NCBI RefSeq assembly: GCF_023278565.1
Contig: NC_064677.1
Coordinates: forward strand, 3,844,001-3,908,000
Source of the DNA: Colletotrichum lupini
Taxonomy: Eukaryota > Ascomycota > Sordariomycetes > Glomerellales > Glomerellaceae
Reading direction: 5' to 3'
DNA: 64,000 nucleotides
The translations under genes and the position numbers were made by a program. Positions 36,980 through 48,274 of this stretch are shown one piece after another. The notes beneath the pieces were generated by a model. It was given only the letters and a program-made list of their open reading frames with translations. It had not been told where the DNA came from and made no database searches. Every line of letters starts with the position of its first letter. The stretch's first letter is position 1.

Positions 36980-38537
36980 ATGGCATCCCAGTAAGCCTGA
37001 TACTCCCGTCGAATGCTTAACTCCCAAACAACTTCCAGTCGCTAATGGATTGATGGCAATAGGAGCGTTTTGATGCTCGGCGCGGGCTTCGTGACCCGGC
37101 CGACGCTTGACATCCTCAGCGATGCCGGAATCCCCGTTACCGTTGGTACGAAGCTCCCCATCCTACCACCACTACCGCCACTGTCTCCTCCTCTTCCTCC
37201 CTATCCGCCCGAACCAGATATGAAGGCACCCGATATCAACCGCCAGACTTAGAATAACTGGAAACTAATCAATTCCTCAACACGCAGCCTGCAGAACCCT
37301 CGAGTCCGCCAAGAAGCTGTCCGAGGGCGTCAAGCACGCCACCCCCATCTCTCTCGATGTCAACGACGACAAGGCCCTCGACGCCGAGGTGGCCAAGCAT
37401 GACCTCGTCATCAGCTTGATCCCCTACACCTTCCACGCGACCGTCATCAAGTCGGCCATCCGCCAGAAGAAGCACGTCGTCACCACCAGCTATGTCTCGC
37501 CCGCCATGATGGAGCTGGACCAGGCCGCCAAGGATGCCGGCATCACCGTCATGAACGAGATCGGACTGGACCCCGGTATCGACCACCTGTACGCCGTCAA
37601 GACCATTGAGGAGGTCCACCGTGAGGGCGGCAAGATCCTCTCCTTCCTCTCCTACTGCGGCGGTCTCCCCGCCCCCGAGGCCTCAGACAACCCGCTCGGC
37701 TACAAGTTCTCGTGGTCCTCCCGCGGTGTGCTGCTCGCCCTCCGCAACGCGGCCAAGTACTACAAGGACGGCCAGGTCGTCGACGTCTCCTCCAAGGACC
37801 TCATGGCCACCGCCAAGCCCTACTTCATCTACCCGGGCTACGCCTTCGTCGCCTACCCCAACCGCGACTCTACCCCCTACAAGGAGCGCTACAACATCCC
37901 CGAGGCCCAGACCATTGTCCGCGGTACCCTCCGCTACCAGGGCTTCCCCCAGTTTATCAAGGTCCTCGTCGACATTGGCTTCCTCGAGGACGCCGCCCAG
38001 GAGACGCTCGCCAGCCCCATTGCGTGGAAGGACGCCACCAAGGCCGTCGTCGGCGCCGCCTCGAGCAGCGAGAGCGACCTCGAGGCCGCCATCGTCGCAA
38101 AGGCCCACTTTGAGTCCCCCGAGGACAAGCAGCGCATCCTCAGCGGCCTGCGGTGGATCGGCGTCTTCTCGGACGAGAAGATTACGCCCCGCGGCAACCC
38201 GCTCGACACGCTCTGCGCGACGCTGGAGAAGAAGATGCAGTTCGAGGAGGGCGAGCGCGACATGGTGATGCTGCAGCACAAGTTTGAGATTGAGCACAAG
38301 GACGGCTCGCGCGAGACGCGGACGTCGACGCTCGCCGAGTACGGCGAGCCCAAGGGCTACTCGGCCATGGCCAAGCTCGTCGGCGTGCCCTGCGGTGTCG
38401 CCGTCCAGCAGGTGCTCAACGGCACCATTGCCGAGCGCGGCGTCCTAGCACCCATGAACTCCAAGATCAACGACCCCATCATGAAGGAGCTCAAGGACAA
38501 GTACGGCATCTACCTCATTGAGAAGACCTTGTCTTAG
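36980..38537 (+). CDS. lys9: Saccharopine dehydrogenase (NADP+, L-glutamate-forming)
   Basis: Saccharopine reductase (EC 1.5.1.10) of the fungal alpha-aminoadipate pathway: it condenses aminoadipate semialdehyde with glutamate to saccharopine, the next-to-last step to lysine, in the cytosol. Model: 36980-36990, 37063-37145, 37288-38537; 1,344 nt, 447 residues, the usual family length. The first exon is only 11 nt (Met-Ala-Ser-Gln codon split). Exon 2 carries the Rossmann start VLMLGAGFVTRPTLDILSDA; the second splice gives VTVACRTLESAKKL, as in homologues. Exon 3 contains DLVISLIPYTFH, NEIGLDPGIDHLYA, SYCGGLPAPEASDNPLGYKF and the C-terminal PMNSKINDPIMKEL block. Codon use is strongly biased to C-ending codons, typical of a highly expressed metabolic gene. 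Confidence 0.97.
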
Positions 38538-40131
38538 AGAGGTCTTGTTGGTCGAGATAGTGTTTGTATGTCTACCTACCGGGTTCAGCTGTCATGCGTG
38601 GGAATGGGCAAAAAAAAAAGCATGCGCAGTTGGACTTTGATGAGAACAGAGTAAAAAGTTTAGACATTGTTCATCGGGAAGAATAGAAAACGCTTTGACG
38701 TGTCCATGAGGTTTTCCTACATTGTTGCCTAGTCATGTCTGGAGTGAAGCTTGAAGGGAGTAATCGCGTGTATCGGACCATGCATCATTCGGTGGACCGA
38801 CTGAGTCCGCAGGAATGCTCAGATTGATCAGTTCGCCTTGTGATGATGGGCCAAAGAACGGGACGTGGCGGCTACTCATCTCAACTTTTCAGTATGAGAA
38901 GAAAGCGGATCTCCACACGAAACGCCATGGCCAGACAACATAGGAGAGTGACATATCGAGATTGGAGGGTTCACTTCGTCTGATGATCAATAACAAGGAC
39001 AACGATAAGTCCGAATAACCGCGTGGAATGGAGTGATGCTTTTTTGCACTTGATTTGCGTTTCTGACTGGTGTGAGTGAAGTGAGGTGGGAGGAGTGTAT
39101 CAACGTGTCGCATGTGGTGGCGTTGCGTGTCCCAGAGAGATGGATTATTCTACACAGGTGAGTAAGTAGCTTGGGGCGTGTGAGTATAAGCAAATGTGAG
39201 TGCCGTGAGAGTTGTGAGGGACAGTGGATGAGTGTGTGAAATGTGGTTGGCGGTGAGGTGTAATGTGCAATCTGAAGATCGGGCGGCCGCTATTCGATAC
39301 TAATCGGGGAATTTTAACACATTTCGCAGTTCCCCCCGTTCCCAAAACTGAACTTTTTTCAACCTCATGTCTTTTTCCCCCCTCCCATCCTATCCTCTTC
39401 CCCATTTTCCTCAACAGAGCCTTTGAAACCCAAATCCGCCATCAGACTGGACCCGGCCAGAACGCCATTCGAACAAGGGACGAAATCAGACGGTGCTCAT
39501 TCGGCTCTCCCGGGTTATCCGTCTGGGGAAAACGAGCGAGTCCAGTCGTTCTGAGCCGCAAACCCGTAAGAAAGCTTCCAGCGTAACGCCAAAAGCCGCG
39601 AGCGCTCCCCTCGCGACACACTAGGAAACGAAACCAAAGCGAACGACATTCTTTCTCAAGGGGGACACACACGCATAGGGGCCTGAAACACTGCAAGTCG
39701 TCAGCTTTTCTGAGGACCACTAGAGTTCTAGACAGTCGGGGGTCGGGAGCAAAGGCTGCAGACAGCGAAACCGGGGGGGGGGAAAAGACAAACGGAACGG
39801 AACACGCGAGTCGAATTTGGCTTTGGGCTCTTTGGAAAAGACAGACTGGCAAGCATAGCACGTCTGTACAGCAGCAGCAGCAGCAGCAGCAGCAGCCCGG
39901 TCAAGGAAAGCTAGACGAGGGCGGATCTGAGCACACCGTCAGTAATCGTACGTTCGATCACACACCAGCAGGCCAGGACACATTGGGTACAGCAAGTCTC
40001 TCCCCGCGGCCAACCGTCCAGACTCTCACACATACAACCAGACACAAGCGCAGAGAGACGCACGCCCACTCACACTCACACACTCTCGCAGTTGAACACC
40101 ACACACCCGGCACATTACACACACCCAGCAA
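38538..40131. other. Intergenic region before LAS1
   Basis: This 1.6-kb stretch lies between two plus-strand genes. It must contain the lys9 3' end and the LAS1 promoter. A CAG repeat lies at 39869-39895 and the final 130 bases are very rich in CA (CACACA, CTCACA), as expected of a leader. No open frame resembles a protein. Confidence 0.55.
39869..39895 (+). repeat. CAG trinucleotide repeat upstream of LAS1
   Basis: Nine perfect CAG units lie about 235 bp before the LAS1 ATG, in the probable promoter or leader. Confidence 0.85.
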
Positions 40132-42235
40132 ATGGTGCAGTACATCCTGACGCCGTGGCGCGATCGCCGCGAGCTGCTCAAGGTTCGCCAGCAGTTCTAT
40201 CCCGCTGCCCCAGCGTCTGCATCAGCGGCACCAACAACATCCACATCCGCCGCCCGAGCTAGCGGTACGGCAGCAACAGCAGCGTCCGCGGCCGCCGCAC
40301 CCCAGGCCCTGACAAGGTCTTGGATACGAGGAACAGCTGCACAAGCACAAGCACAAGCACACGCGCCAGCGCCAGCACCAGCGCCGACGCCATCGTCAAG
40401 TTCATCAGCACCAGCAACAAGCACCAGCACCAACAAGACGACCCCAAGCAGCGACAAGCACCATGCCGTCGCGAGGGTGTCCATGTGGATGCAGCGCGGC
40501 AACTGCCCGCACATGGTCGAGTCCACGGCCCTGCTGACGGCCGCCATCCTCAGCGACGCCGAGAGCAAGGGCGGCGCCGGCACCTATGCTGTTCGCGCTG
40601 CCTACGCTGCTGCCTTCAGCCGGTACGTTTTACATCTTTCTCCAGAGTTCCCTCTCTTCTCCCTCTCCTCTGTCTCTGATATTATCACTTGTCTCTTTTC
40701 TGTTGTCCTCCATCATCTCAAGGGCCAAGAAAGGCTGTTTGTTAGTTCCAAGTTCAAGGTGCGGCGTGCCAGTGAGAGAAAGGAAAGTCTAGTAGGGGTG
40801 TTTTACGTTCCGTCCTACGCCCGCCTCCTCCTCTTCCTCCTTCTTTCTGCCCTTGGAGTCTTGTCTCTAGAGAGTGGCTTGAAACAATCTCAATCCTCCA
40901 GGGATCTGGGCCGCCTCTTCTCTTTTGTCACCTCTACATTTGGATTTCGGCGCATTTCACATCTCACATCTTTATTTGACTTTTCTGTCATTTTCACCCA
41001 TCCTTCGACACAAACATACCCACGCCCCCCCTCTCACCACCGAAGCACCCTATGTACCGTAGCCCACTCACTCTCATTCCCCCCTACCCGAGTCGGGTCC
41101 CGTCTGAAGGGCCATCAACAATCGCCTGATCTGCGCGACTGCTGGAAGCCACATACACCAAGACAGGCTTTCACTTACACGCACACCGCGCCGACCAGCA
41201 CACCCACACCCCCTCTCTTCCCCCCTTCAAGATTCCCAGCAAGCCGGCGTGGTTTTGCAATTGGGCGTCTCACCTTGTTCGGGAAGCGTCAGCGGTACAG
41301 TACACTTGGGAGCTATGGTCTGAGGGACGTTTTTGGCATCGGGGGAAGCTTGGCCTGATTTGCTTGAGGCATGCTAAACTTCCTATGGCCTCTTTGAGGC
41401 CCGTCGCTGCAAATCCGGGATGCCAGAGCTCGTTTCTCACCCTGTAGTCAATGGGCGGTGGTTCAAGAACCCGGTATGGGTGTGAGGGCTTGCAAGTGTC
41501 TTGCCCAGATCATTCATTGCTTGAGCCTCCGGGCTTCGGGAGCCCTGCCTTTTCCGCCTCGGGTACACGGTGCACCCCTTGATTGCTCAATCTGCCACTG
41601 TCACCGCCTGCCGATCGTTCGGTGTTGCTTACACTTCTCTTTTTTCGTCTAGGTTCGTGACCGGGCTCTTGGACGGCCATCAGGATAAGCAACGCAAGCT
41701 GAGCATGTACTCGGTGGCAAAGACCATTGGCTTGCCGGCGACCTTTGTCGAGCTGCGGCACCAGGCGACGCACGAGACGCTGCCGTCTCTCGCGAAGCTG
41801 CGGTCCGCCGCGCGCAAAGCGCTGGTTTGGATCTGGGAGTATTACTGGCAGCACCTGGGGCCCAATGAGGTCGTGAGCCAGGCCCCCGAAAGGACGGGTC
41901 CCGTGGCCGTCGCCGCCGTCTCTGCCGCCCCTGTGCGCCGCGAAGTCGTGGTCGCGTTTCTGGAGGAGCAGGACGCTGGGAGGAGGGCTGAGATGAGGAA
42001 ATGGATTGACGGGCTGGACGAGAGTCGGTTGCTGGCGACACTGGAGAAGATTATTGAGGCGCCGCCGAGCGACGCCGTCATGCTTGCGGCTCAGCGGTTA
42101 TCAGAGGACATTGCGCGCAAGGGACAAGCAGATGGGCAGGGCGAGATGGAGGAGGACGAGGCTTCCGAGAGCGCTGGCACCGGATGGGCCAAGTTTGAGG
42201 GGACTTGGAAGCCACGACCTATTGGCGTCGCGTAA
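40132..42235 (+). CDS. las1: Las1 pre-rRNA processing endoribonuclease
   Basis: HEPN-type ribonuclease that, with Grc3, cuts ITS2 at site C2 during 60S ribosome maturation in the nucleus. Model: 40132-40622 and 41653-42235; 1,074 nt, 357 residues. Exon 1 begins [23 protein letters not shown] and ends [13 protein letters not shown]; exon 2 continues [26 protein letters not shown]. These halves adjoin in homologues as I know them, so the 1,030-nt gap is one intron (donor GTACGT, acceptor TCTAG), very long for this group. The catalytic HEPN motif RHQATH is at residues 199-204. Between residues 25 and 115 an Ala/Ser/Thr/Pro-rich low-complexity insert interrupts the conserved N-terminal domain. 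The exon 1 frame happens to stay open into the intron to 41358, which could mislead gene finders. Confidence 0.92.
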
Positions 42236-42565
42236 ATCGTCGACCCCAGCCGCAGGTGTCATATGTGAATATTCAAACGTTATACCATCATCACTACATA
42301 TCATCTATGAAAGAAAATGCTCTTGCCTGTGAGGTATTCAGCACAGAGATATCACTGATGGAGTTGTTGTTGCAGTGCACATGCGACATCACGTGGGGTA
42401 TGACGATGCCAATTGGATGCGGGTCGTCTGTCGTTGCCCCCTCGCGGATTTGTAATAACGTCACCGTGACTTGCCGAGGAGCTCCCGAACGCAACAGCTC
42501 ACAGCTCTGATCCCCCAACTGACTGCAGAAGAAACAGCTCTCACTACACTGCACAATTGCCTTTC
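42236..42565. other. Short intergenic region between LAS1 and glyoxalase II
   Basis: This 330-bp gap holds the LAS1 3' UTR and the promoter of the glyoxalase II gene. I see nothing else in it. Confidence 0.55.
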
Positions 42566-44405
42566 ATGAATACCCTCATCGCAAGGAGACCACTACTGAG
42601 ACAAAAACTCGCCACCGTTACAGCTGCAGTGAGTTTTTTTCTCTAGTGTTTGCCCATTCAATTCTAGGTTGATTAGCTATTTGTGAGAGATTGGGAAGCT
42701 TATACAAGGTGGATAGCTCACATTCGCCAACGCTATGCATATCCAGTCGATTCCCATGTGTACGTCACCTCCCGCAAGCTTCTTGATGCCCTTTTCGTTA
42801 TTGAACACGAGAGAATGGGAATGAGAGGCAGCAGATGGAGTATATGTTTCCATCATACTGGCATGAGATTTTAACTTGTTTTCAGGGGTGGGCAGTAGTA
42901 ACAACTACGCCTACCTGGTCAAGGACGACAAGACCAATGATGCCGTCATCATTGACCCGGCCAACCCGTCCGAGTAAGTGTTTCTCCCCCGTTACTCATG
43001 AATCTGAGGGAAAGAGGAAGGGCATCTTGGACTGCGGTTGCGTCGTGTATCGAGCTTAAGCTGACAACCATCTCTAGAGTGACTCCCGTGTTGCAAAAGG
43101 CTATCAAGAGCGGCGAGATCAACCTCACAGCCATCGTCAACACGCACCAGTGAGACTCTCGTCCTTGAGAAAAATTCACAAACGACGCGGGGAATCCCCT
43201 CGAGACCTTGTGCGCGCATCTGACATCTCTGACAGCCACTGGGACCACGCAGGCGGAAACAAGAAGCTGGTACGTCTTGGATCCCCCTCCCCCCCTTTTT
43301 TTACCCCGTCTCGCCCGGACTCACACACAGAAAAACAGCAAGGCGAGCTGGGCCTGGATAAGCTCCCCATCATCGGCGGCAAGGACTGCGAGGGCGTGAC
43401 GCGGACGCCGGGCCACGGCGAGTCGTTCAAGATTGGCGAGGGCATCGCCGTCAAGGCGCTGCACACGCCGTGCCACACGCAGGACAGCATCTGCTGGTTC
43501 ATGCAGGACGGGGACCAGAAGGTTGTGTTTACGGGCGACACGCTCTTCATCAGCGGTGGGTTCCCATCGTTTGCCCGATTTTTTTTTTATCAACTCATCG
43601 CCTCCTTTTCGTCCCTTGGACGGTGACAATGCGGGGCGGGTTTCATCTCTCGATAATCATCACCATCACGAGGGAGAAGATGCCTTTGAGAAGGAGAGGT
43701 TCCCTGTTGGGGGAAGCAGGGGCGTAGCTGCGAGAGGTTCTTTTGCTGACTATCCTTCCTTATTTTCCGACAGGTTGCGGCAAGTTCTTCGAGGGTAACG
43801 CGGAGGAGATGCACAGCGCGCTGAACAAGACGCTGGCCGCGCTTCCCGACGACACGGTCGTGTTTGTGAGTCTCTTGGACCTCCCATCAAACTTGATCCA
43901 GGAACAGGATGAAGCTTGGAACAAGGGGGGGGCATCATTGCTGACAGAGCACAAACAAAGCCCGGCCACGAATACACCAAATCCAACGTCAAGTTCGCCG
44001 CGTCGGTGCTGCAGAACGAGGCGATCCAGAAGCTGCAGGCGTTCGCGGAGAACAACAAGGAGACGCAGGGCAAGTTTACGATTGGGGATGAGAAGGTATG
44101 TTGTTCCCAGTGTCCCCCCCCCCCTCTTTCGCAACAACGTGGAAGTACGAGTGTAAGGTTGGGGAAGATGAGCTAACGACTGCTCGAAAACACAGAAACA
44201 CAACGTCTTTATGCGCGTCGAGGTGAGTTTCTACAGGCCCTTTGCCCCCGTGGAGCCTCGCGGGCACTCTCGCCTTGGAGAGACACAGAGGCTGATGGTG
44301 GTATTTGTCACGAAATAGGACCCCGAGATTCAGAGGGTGACGGGGGAGAGCGAGCCCGTTTCCGTCATGAACAAGTTGCGTGAGATGAAGAATAACTTCA
44401 AGTGA
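42566..44405 (+). CDS. glo2: Glyoxalase II (hydroxyacylglutathione hydrolase)
   Basis: Metallo-beta-lactamase-fold hydrolase that splits S-D-lactoylglutathione to D-lactate and glutathione, finishing methylglyoxal detoxification. Core model: 42735-42759, 42886-42973, 43078-43149, 43236-43269, 43339-43555, 43774-43865, 43961-44095, 44196-44222, 44319-44405, giving 258 residues from ATG 42735 (MHIQSIPMWVGSSNNYAYLV). The metal motif THHHWDH is at residues 60-66 (short-form numbering); later ligands lie in GHGESF, FTGDTLFISGCGKFFEG and FPGHEYT. An upstream exon 42566-42628 joined to 42717-42759 in phase adds 27 residues (MNTLIARRPLLRQKLATVTA...), basic and free of acidic residues like a mitochondrial presequence. 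Alternative starts could yield cytosolic and mitochondrial forms. Very intron-rich for its length. The enzyme call is firm; the upstream exon is moderately supported. Confidence 0.92.
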
Positions 44406-45857
44406 GTAAGTGGCAGGTTTTCCATCCCCCTCCCCTTTCGTCGTATGGTATTCTTCTCCTACGGCGTCGGCCTGCTATGGGACGTGGCACTTGGGCCGGT
44501 AGTAATGCCATGAGCAGATCTGACGGATGAATAGTCCACCTCCTGATTCCAAGATCTAACATGATGAGATTGCTCGAATGGGGGCCGGCAAGTTTAGGCC
44601 ATAGGACTTATTGCAAGAGTTTAAGTAGGCAGTATGCGAGAGCAGTCTCTCGACCGCGAAATCAAAAGCACAGCAGCCGCGTCTATCACTACTTCTCAGA
44701 CAGTGAACATTAAAGTCATCAAAACTACATCACCGCGTCACGAGCATGTCTCCCACAGGTCCTAAACGCGACAACCACAAGTGATTGAAACGAGAGTGTA
44801 AGCCGGGGAAGGGGCGGTACGTCCTGCGACGCGCCCCCGTTTGTTTAATCTTGCTTCACTGTCCACACGTGCTCGCTCTGGGTAAGAAAGCGGCAAGCTC
44901 TAGCATTTTTTAGAAGCTGTGTCATGTCATGTTTTTGGTTTTCTTTGGAAGTTCGTCTCAATGTTTTGAAGACGGTGGTTGTTCGTCTAGTCCCGCTGGG
45001 GACGAGGAAAGGAAACCACCAAGAGGGTGCCATGTTTGGCGGGTTGTGATGCCTTGCGGGTGTGGCAATGGCATGTTGCAGCTGGAAACTCCCCGAGTTG
45101 GAAGCGCCGCGTAGGAAGAGGGCATGAATAGCCGTGTGGTGTGATCCATTTTGGAGATTGGTATGAATGCAGGATCCCAGATTTGCTGGGCGCAGGTCCG
45201 GCGCGGAGGCCGTGGAGCTTTGAGTATGAGGCACACTTCCTCTAGGCAGCTTTGACCTATGGCAGAGTGTGGAGGCGGTTTTGATAGATCCGTAAACTAC
45301 TGTTCTCTTCGACCACGTTGCCTAGGTCTCGAGGATTCCGGTGAAAATGGTCCATGTGATCGGCAATGGGAAGTGAAGCAGAGAGCGAAGTGCGCGCGCA
45401 GGATCCGGTGAACGGCCTGCTTATCGTCTGTCTCTCTGTTTAATCGCAGGGCGCCAGAGCTGGTTTGGGAGGTCTCATGGTTGAGGTAGTCGACGCTCCT
45501 CACAGTGAGTGAGTGTCGTGAGGTTGTGATGGTTGAGAAAGGAGAGGAACCGTAGTTTGCGGAAGCTTTTTATGTTGAATTTTTTTGCAACGGCGGGGCG
45601 GGCTATCGTGCGAGCGAAACTTCGCGCACATGGTCAGTGCACTGTATCCGAACACGCGCGGCCCCACAACCCATTAACGCGTCCCCGGCGCTCTTTCGTC
45701 CCGGCGCAACCATCGTCATCGACCTCCAGCTCTCAAGCACCTGCCTCGCTCGTGCTTGCGACGACCACGTTTTCCAAATCCCACCACCTCTCCCGCAGCC
45801 AACAAAACTCCTCAAAAACACCGAATCAGCATCTCAACTCCATCCAAAATTTCCAAA
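44406..45857. other. Intergenic region before EF-hand gene
   Basis: A 1.45-kb gap between two plus-strand genes. Minus-strand frames at 44845-45236 are overlapping and lack a domain. The coding frame of the next gene stays open upstream to 45533, but that part reads like non-coding DNA. Confidence 0.5.
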
Positions 45858-46555
45858 ATGGTAAGCCACCACCACCACCCTCTTCGCAATCCTCAACCCA
45901 CCCAAAACTAACACGCCAATTCCAAAAGCCCGCAAAACGCAAACCGCCAACCCAAAAACCCTCCTCCTCAACAACGGACGTCCCCCGCCCCCGCGCCTCC
46001 AAACTCGCAAAGGAACACAACATCTCCGCCCACGAAGAGCGCGAGATCCGCGAAGCCTTTTCCCTGTTCGCCGAACCCCTCAAAGGCTACTCCAAAGAAG
46101 GCGTCATCCCCACATCAGACGTCCGCTCCTGCCTCGTCGCCCTCGGCATCCCGCCCTCCTCCCGCGACGAGCAGGCCGAGTTCGTCGAGATCCTGGACCC
46201 CGAGGGCGAAGGCTTCGTCGCCTACGAGCCGTTCTTCGCCGTGTGTGCGTTGAAGTATCATCAGAGGGAAGAACGGGGCGGAGGCGAGGCGAGGAGGAGG
46301 GAGGTGGAGGAGGCGTTTGGGCTTTTCACGGGGGCCGGGGCCGGCGGAGGCTCTTCGGCGTCGGGTTCTGCTGGCCCGCGGGATGTCATAACGATTGCGG
46401 ACCTCAAGAGGGTTGCTGCCGTGCTGAGGGAGGACGTCAAGGACGAGGTGCTGCGGGATATGATCCTCGAGGCCAACGGCGGCGCGGGCGTAGGCAAGGG
46501 AGTGAGGAGGGACGAGTTTGAGGAGGTCATGCGGCGGGCCGGGGTTTGGCGATGA
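45858..46555 (+). CDS. EF-hand (calmodulin/centrin-like) protein, start codon alone in exon 1
   Basis: Calmodulin-superfamily protein of unknown partner. Model: 45858-45860 (ATG only) and 45929-46555; 630 nt, 209 residues. The intron has donor GTAAGC, a CTAAC branch site and acceptor AAAAG, and the ATG sits in a good AAAATGG context. After a Lys/Pro-rich N-terminus (PAKRKPPTQKPSSS) comes AKEHNISAHEEREIREAFSLF, the classic first EF helix. The second site, DPEGEGFVAYEPF, and the last, near EANGGAGVGKGVRRDEFEEV, are degenerate EF loops, so calcium binding is doubtful. A Gly/Ser insert lies near residue 140. An alternative is a longer protein in the frame that is open from 45533 (first ATG 45572), but that segment has no family resemblance. 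Centrin, Cdc4-like light chain or other Ca-sensor remain possible. Confidence 0.8.
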
Positions 46556-47304
46556 TTGCGCGCGCGCGCGTGCGATCTACCTCAATGTCTGGGTTGGACG
46601 TTGAGAGGCTTCGTGGTCTATGTGGCGGGTTTGGTCCTGCATTATACCCCATTGTGCTGGCGTTTGGGAGGCACGGCGATTGCATTTTCCTTCTTTCATT
46701 GTTTTAGGGCGCGCTTATAGCATCTACGGGCTACTTCTATTATCATGGTTCAAACTTCAATCCCACGGCTTCAAGGTTCACAATCCACACGAGTAACTGC
46801 AATATGCTGCAGTCCCTGGAACACTTTGGTAAGTACCGGTGGTAATGATGATTCTATCTGATCTCGGTGCAGCCCATATGGCACCCGTGGGGTGTGATAT
46901 CTTCATCGCCCCCGAGAGTTTGTATTTCCATGCTAATAAAAGAGACAACAAGAAAACGCCCATGACATATGCTTATTCCGGCCTTGTTCCTTATGTGTTG
47001 GTGCGTTGCCAATTACCGTGGCCTGAGATTGAGTACGGACTTAACCTGAGTTGCCCAACAAAACAAAACACATATAAATTCCCATTCCCGTATGTTTGGT
47101 GAGATTAAGGCCAAGTGAGGTTCCTCCTCACCGCTGTGTCCGTCACTGGATGGGGGTTGCCTTTTGTGCAGAGAAGAGAAAGGGCTCAGGAGGGGGATTC
47201 ATGCAGAGGCCACGCTGTTGGGCCTCGGAGCCGCAGCAAAGACCCTCTGAAACCCCAGCAAGGCCCTAGAAGGGGGCAGAGTGCGGAGGGACGCGGCCGG
47301 CCTT
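46556..47304. other. Convergent intergenic spacer
   Basis: A 749-bp region between the 3' ends of the EF-hand gene (+) and the eIF4E-like gene (-). It starts with a CG-alternating run (46558-46569, CGCGCGCGCG). No gene is seen. Confidence 0.55.
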
Positions 47305-48274
47305 CTAAGCCGGCGCACCTCCGGCCGCAGCCTTGGCCTTGTCAGCGGCCGCCTTTTGTGAGTCGATAACGACTTGGAGCTCGGGAGGTGCCTTGAAGCC
47401 GGCATGGTCCTGGTGACGCTTGTAGAAGTAGTTATCGGCCTTGGGGCGCAGCTCGGCGGGGAGCTCTTCGAGTACGCATTCCAGGATAGCATCGACGGAT
47501 TTCTGCTTGGAGCCGTCGCGGTGCCAGATGGAGATGAGGTGGGAGTTGAAGCGGACGGACAGACCAACACCGCAAATCTGGTCGTCTGGAGGTAGTCAAG
47601 GGTTAGCTTAGTTGCGCTTGTGGTGAAGGAGATGCAAGAAGACACGGAAGAGAGGGCGACATACTGTCGTCTAGTACGCTCTGCAGCTTCTCGCCAATGG
47701 CAAGAAGCTGAACGCGAGTCCACACATCGGGACCAATGTTCTTGGGCACACGGAAGGTCCAGGCGCCGCCGTTGATGTTGCGGCGGTCCTCCCAGATGGG
47801 CTTGAAGCCCTGCTTGAAGAGGTATATGGACTCGCGCATCTTGATCTGATCGACGGGTGTGTTGTTGTTGTACTTCCAAAAGTCCTGGACGGATTCTATC
47901 TGCGAACCAAGCTGTTCCAGCTGCACCTTGTACTCCTCATCGTTGCCCGACTTTTGCTGGTCCTTTGCTTGTCTGGAGTAATGAGTATTGGGCGTTAGTC
48001 TTGAAAGCTTCAGGGGTGGTGGGGGTGGGGTTGCGCAAGATCTGGGACAGGCGCCTGAGGACAGACACTGTGGTAATTTCGAGAGGAGCACTCACTTGTC
48101 AAAGTAGACATTCCAGTAATGTTGTGTGGGCAGAGGGCGCATGGCCTTGAGGAAGTTGCGCTTTGCATCGTCACGCTGGTCGGCCGGGGAGCTGACACTG
48201 GGCGAGTTGGGGTCGGTTGTGCTCTGGGAAAGCCCCGACAGGCCACGGGTGAAGAGGGCAGGTCTGGCGGCCAT
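47305..48274 (-). CDS. eIF4E-family mRNA cap-binding protein
   Basis: Translation initiation factor 4E family protein that binds the mRNA 5' cap. Model on the minus strand: 48274-48096, 47972-47665, 47585-47305; 768 nt, 255 residues. The fold is recognisable throughout: HYWNVYFDK, VQDFWKYNNNTPVDQIKMR, the central IYLFKQGFKPIWEDRRNINGG, GAWTFRVPK, VWTRVQLLAIGEKL and GVGLSVRFNSHLISIWHRD. The first intron acceptor used is CCAG|A (47973), which keeps YFDKQAKDQQK in frame. The first 45 residues are Ser/Thr-rich and unconserved. FWKYNN and the IWEDRRN segment carry the cap-stacking aromatic positions; details resemble the eIF4E2/4EHP class rather than the main eIF4E, but I could not align it. The C-terminus is Ala-rich. 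Confidence 0.9.

Noticed and set aside
40623..41358. Continuation of the LAS1 frame as coding sequence (408-residue protein)
   Set aside because: The translation turns into Phe/Ser/Leu-rich nonsense right after a GT donor, and the conserved Las1 sequence resumes only at 41653.
45533..45857. N-terminal extension of the EF-hand protein
   Set aside because: It would start at a non-ATG codon or ATG 45572, has no family resemblance, and a clean intron with branch site joins ATG 45858 to the conserved part.
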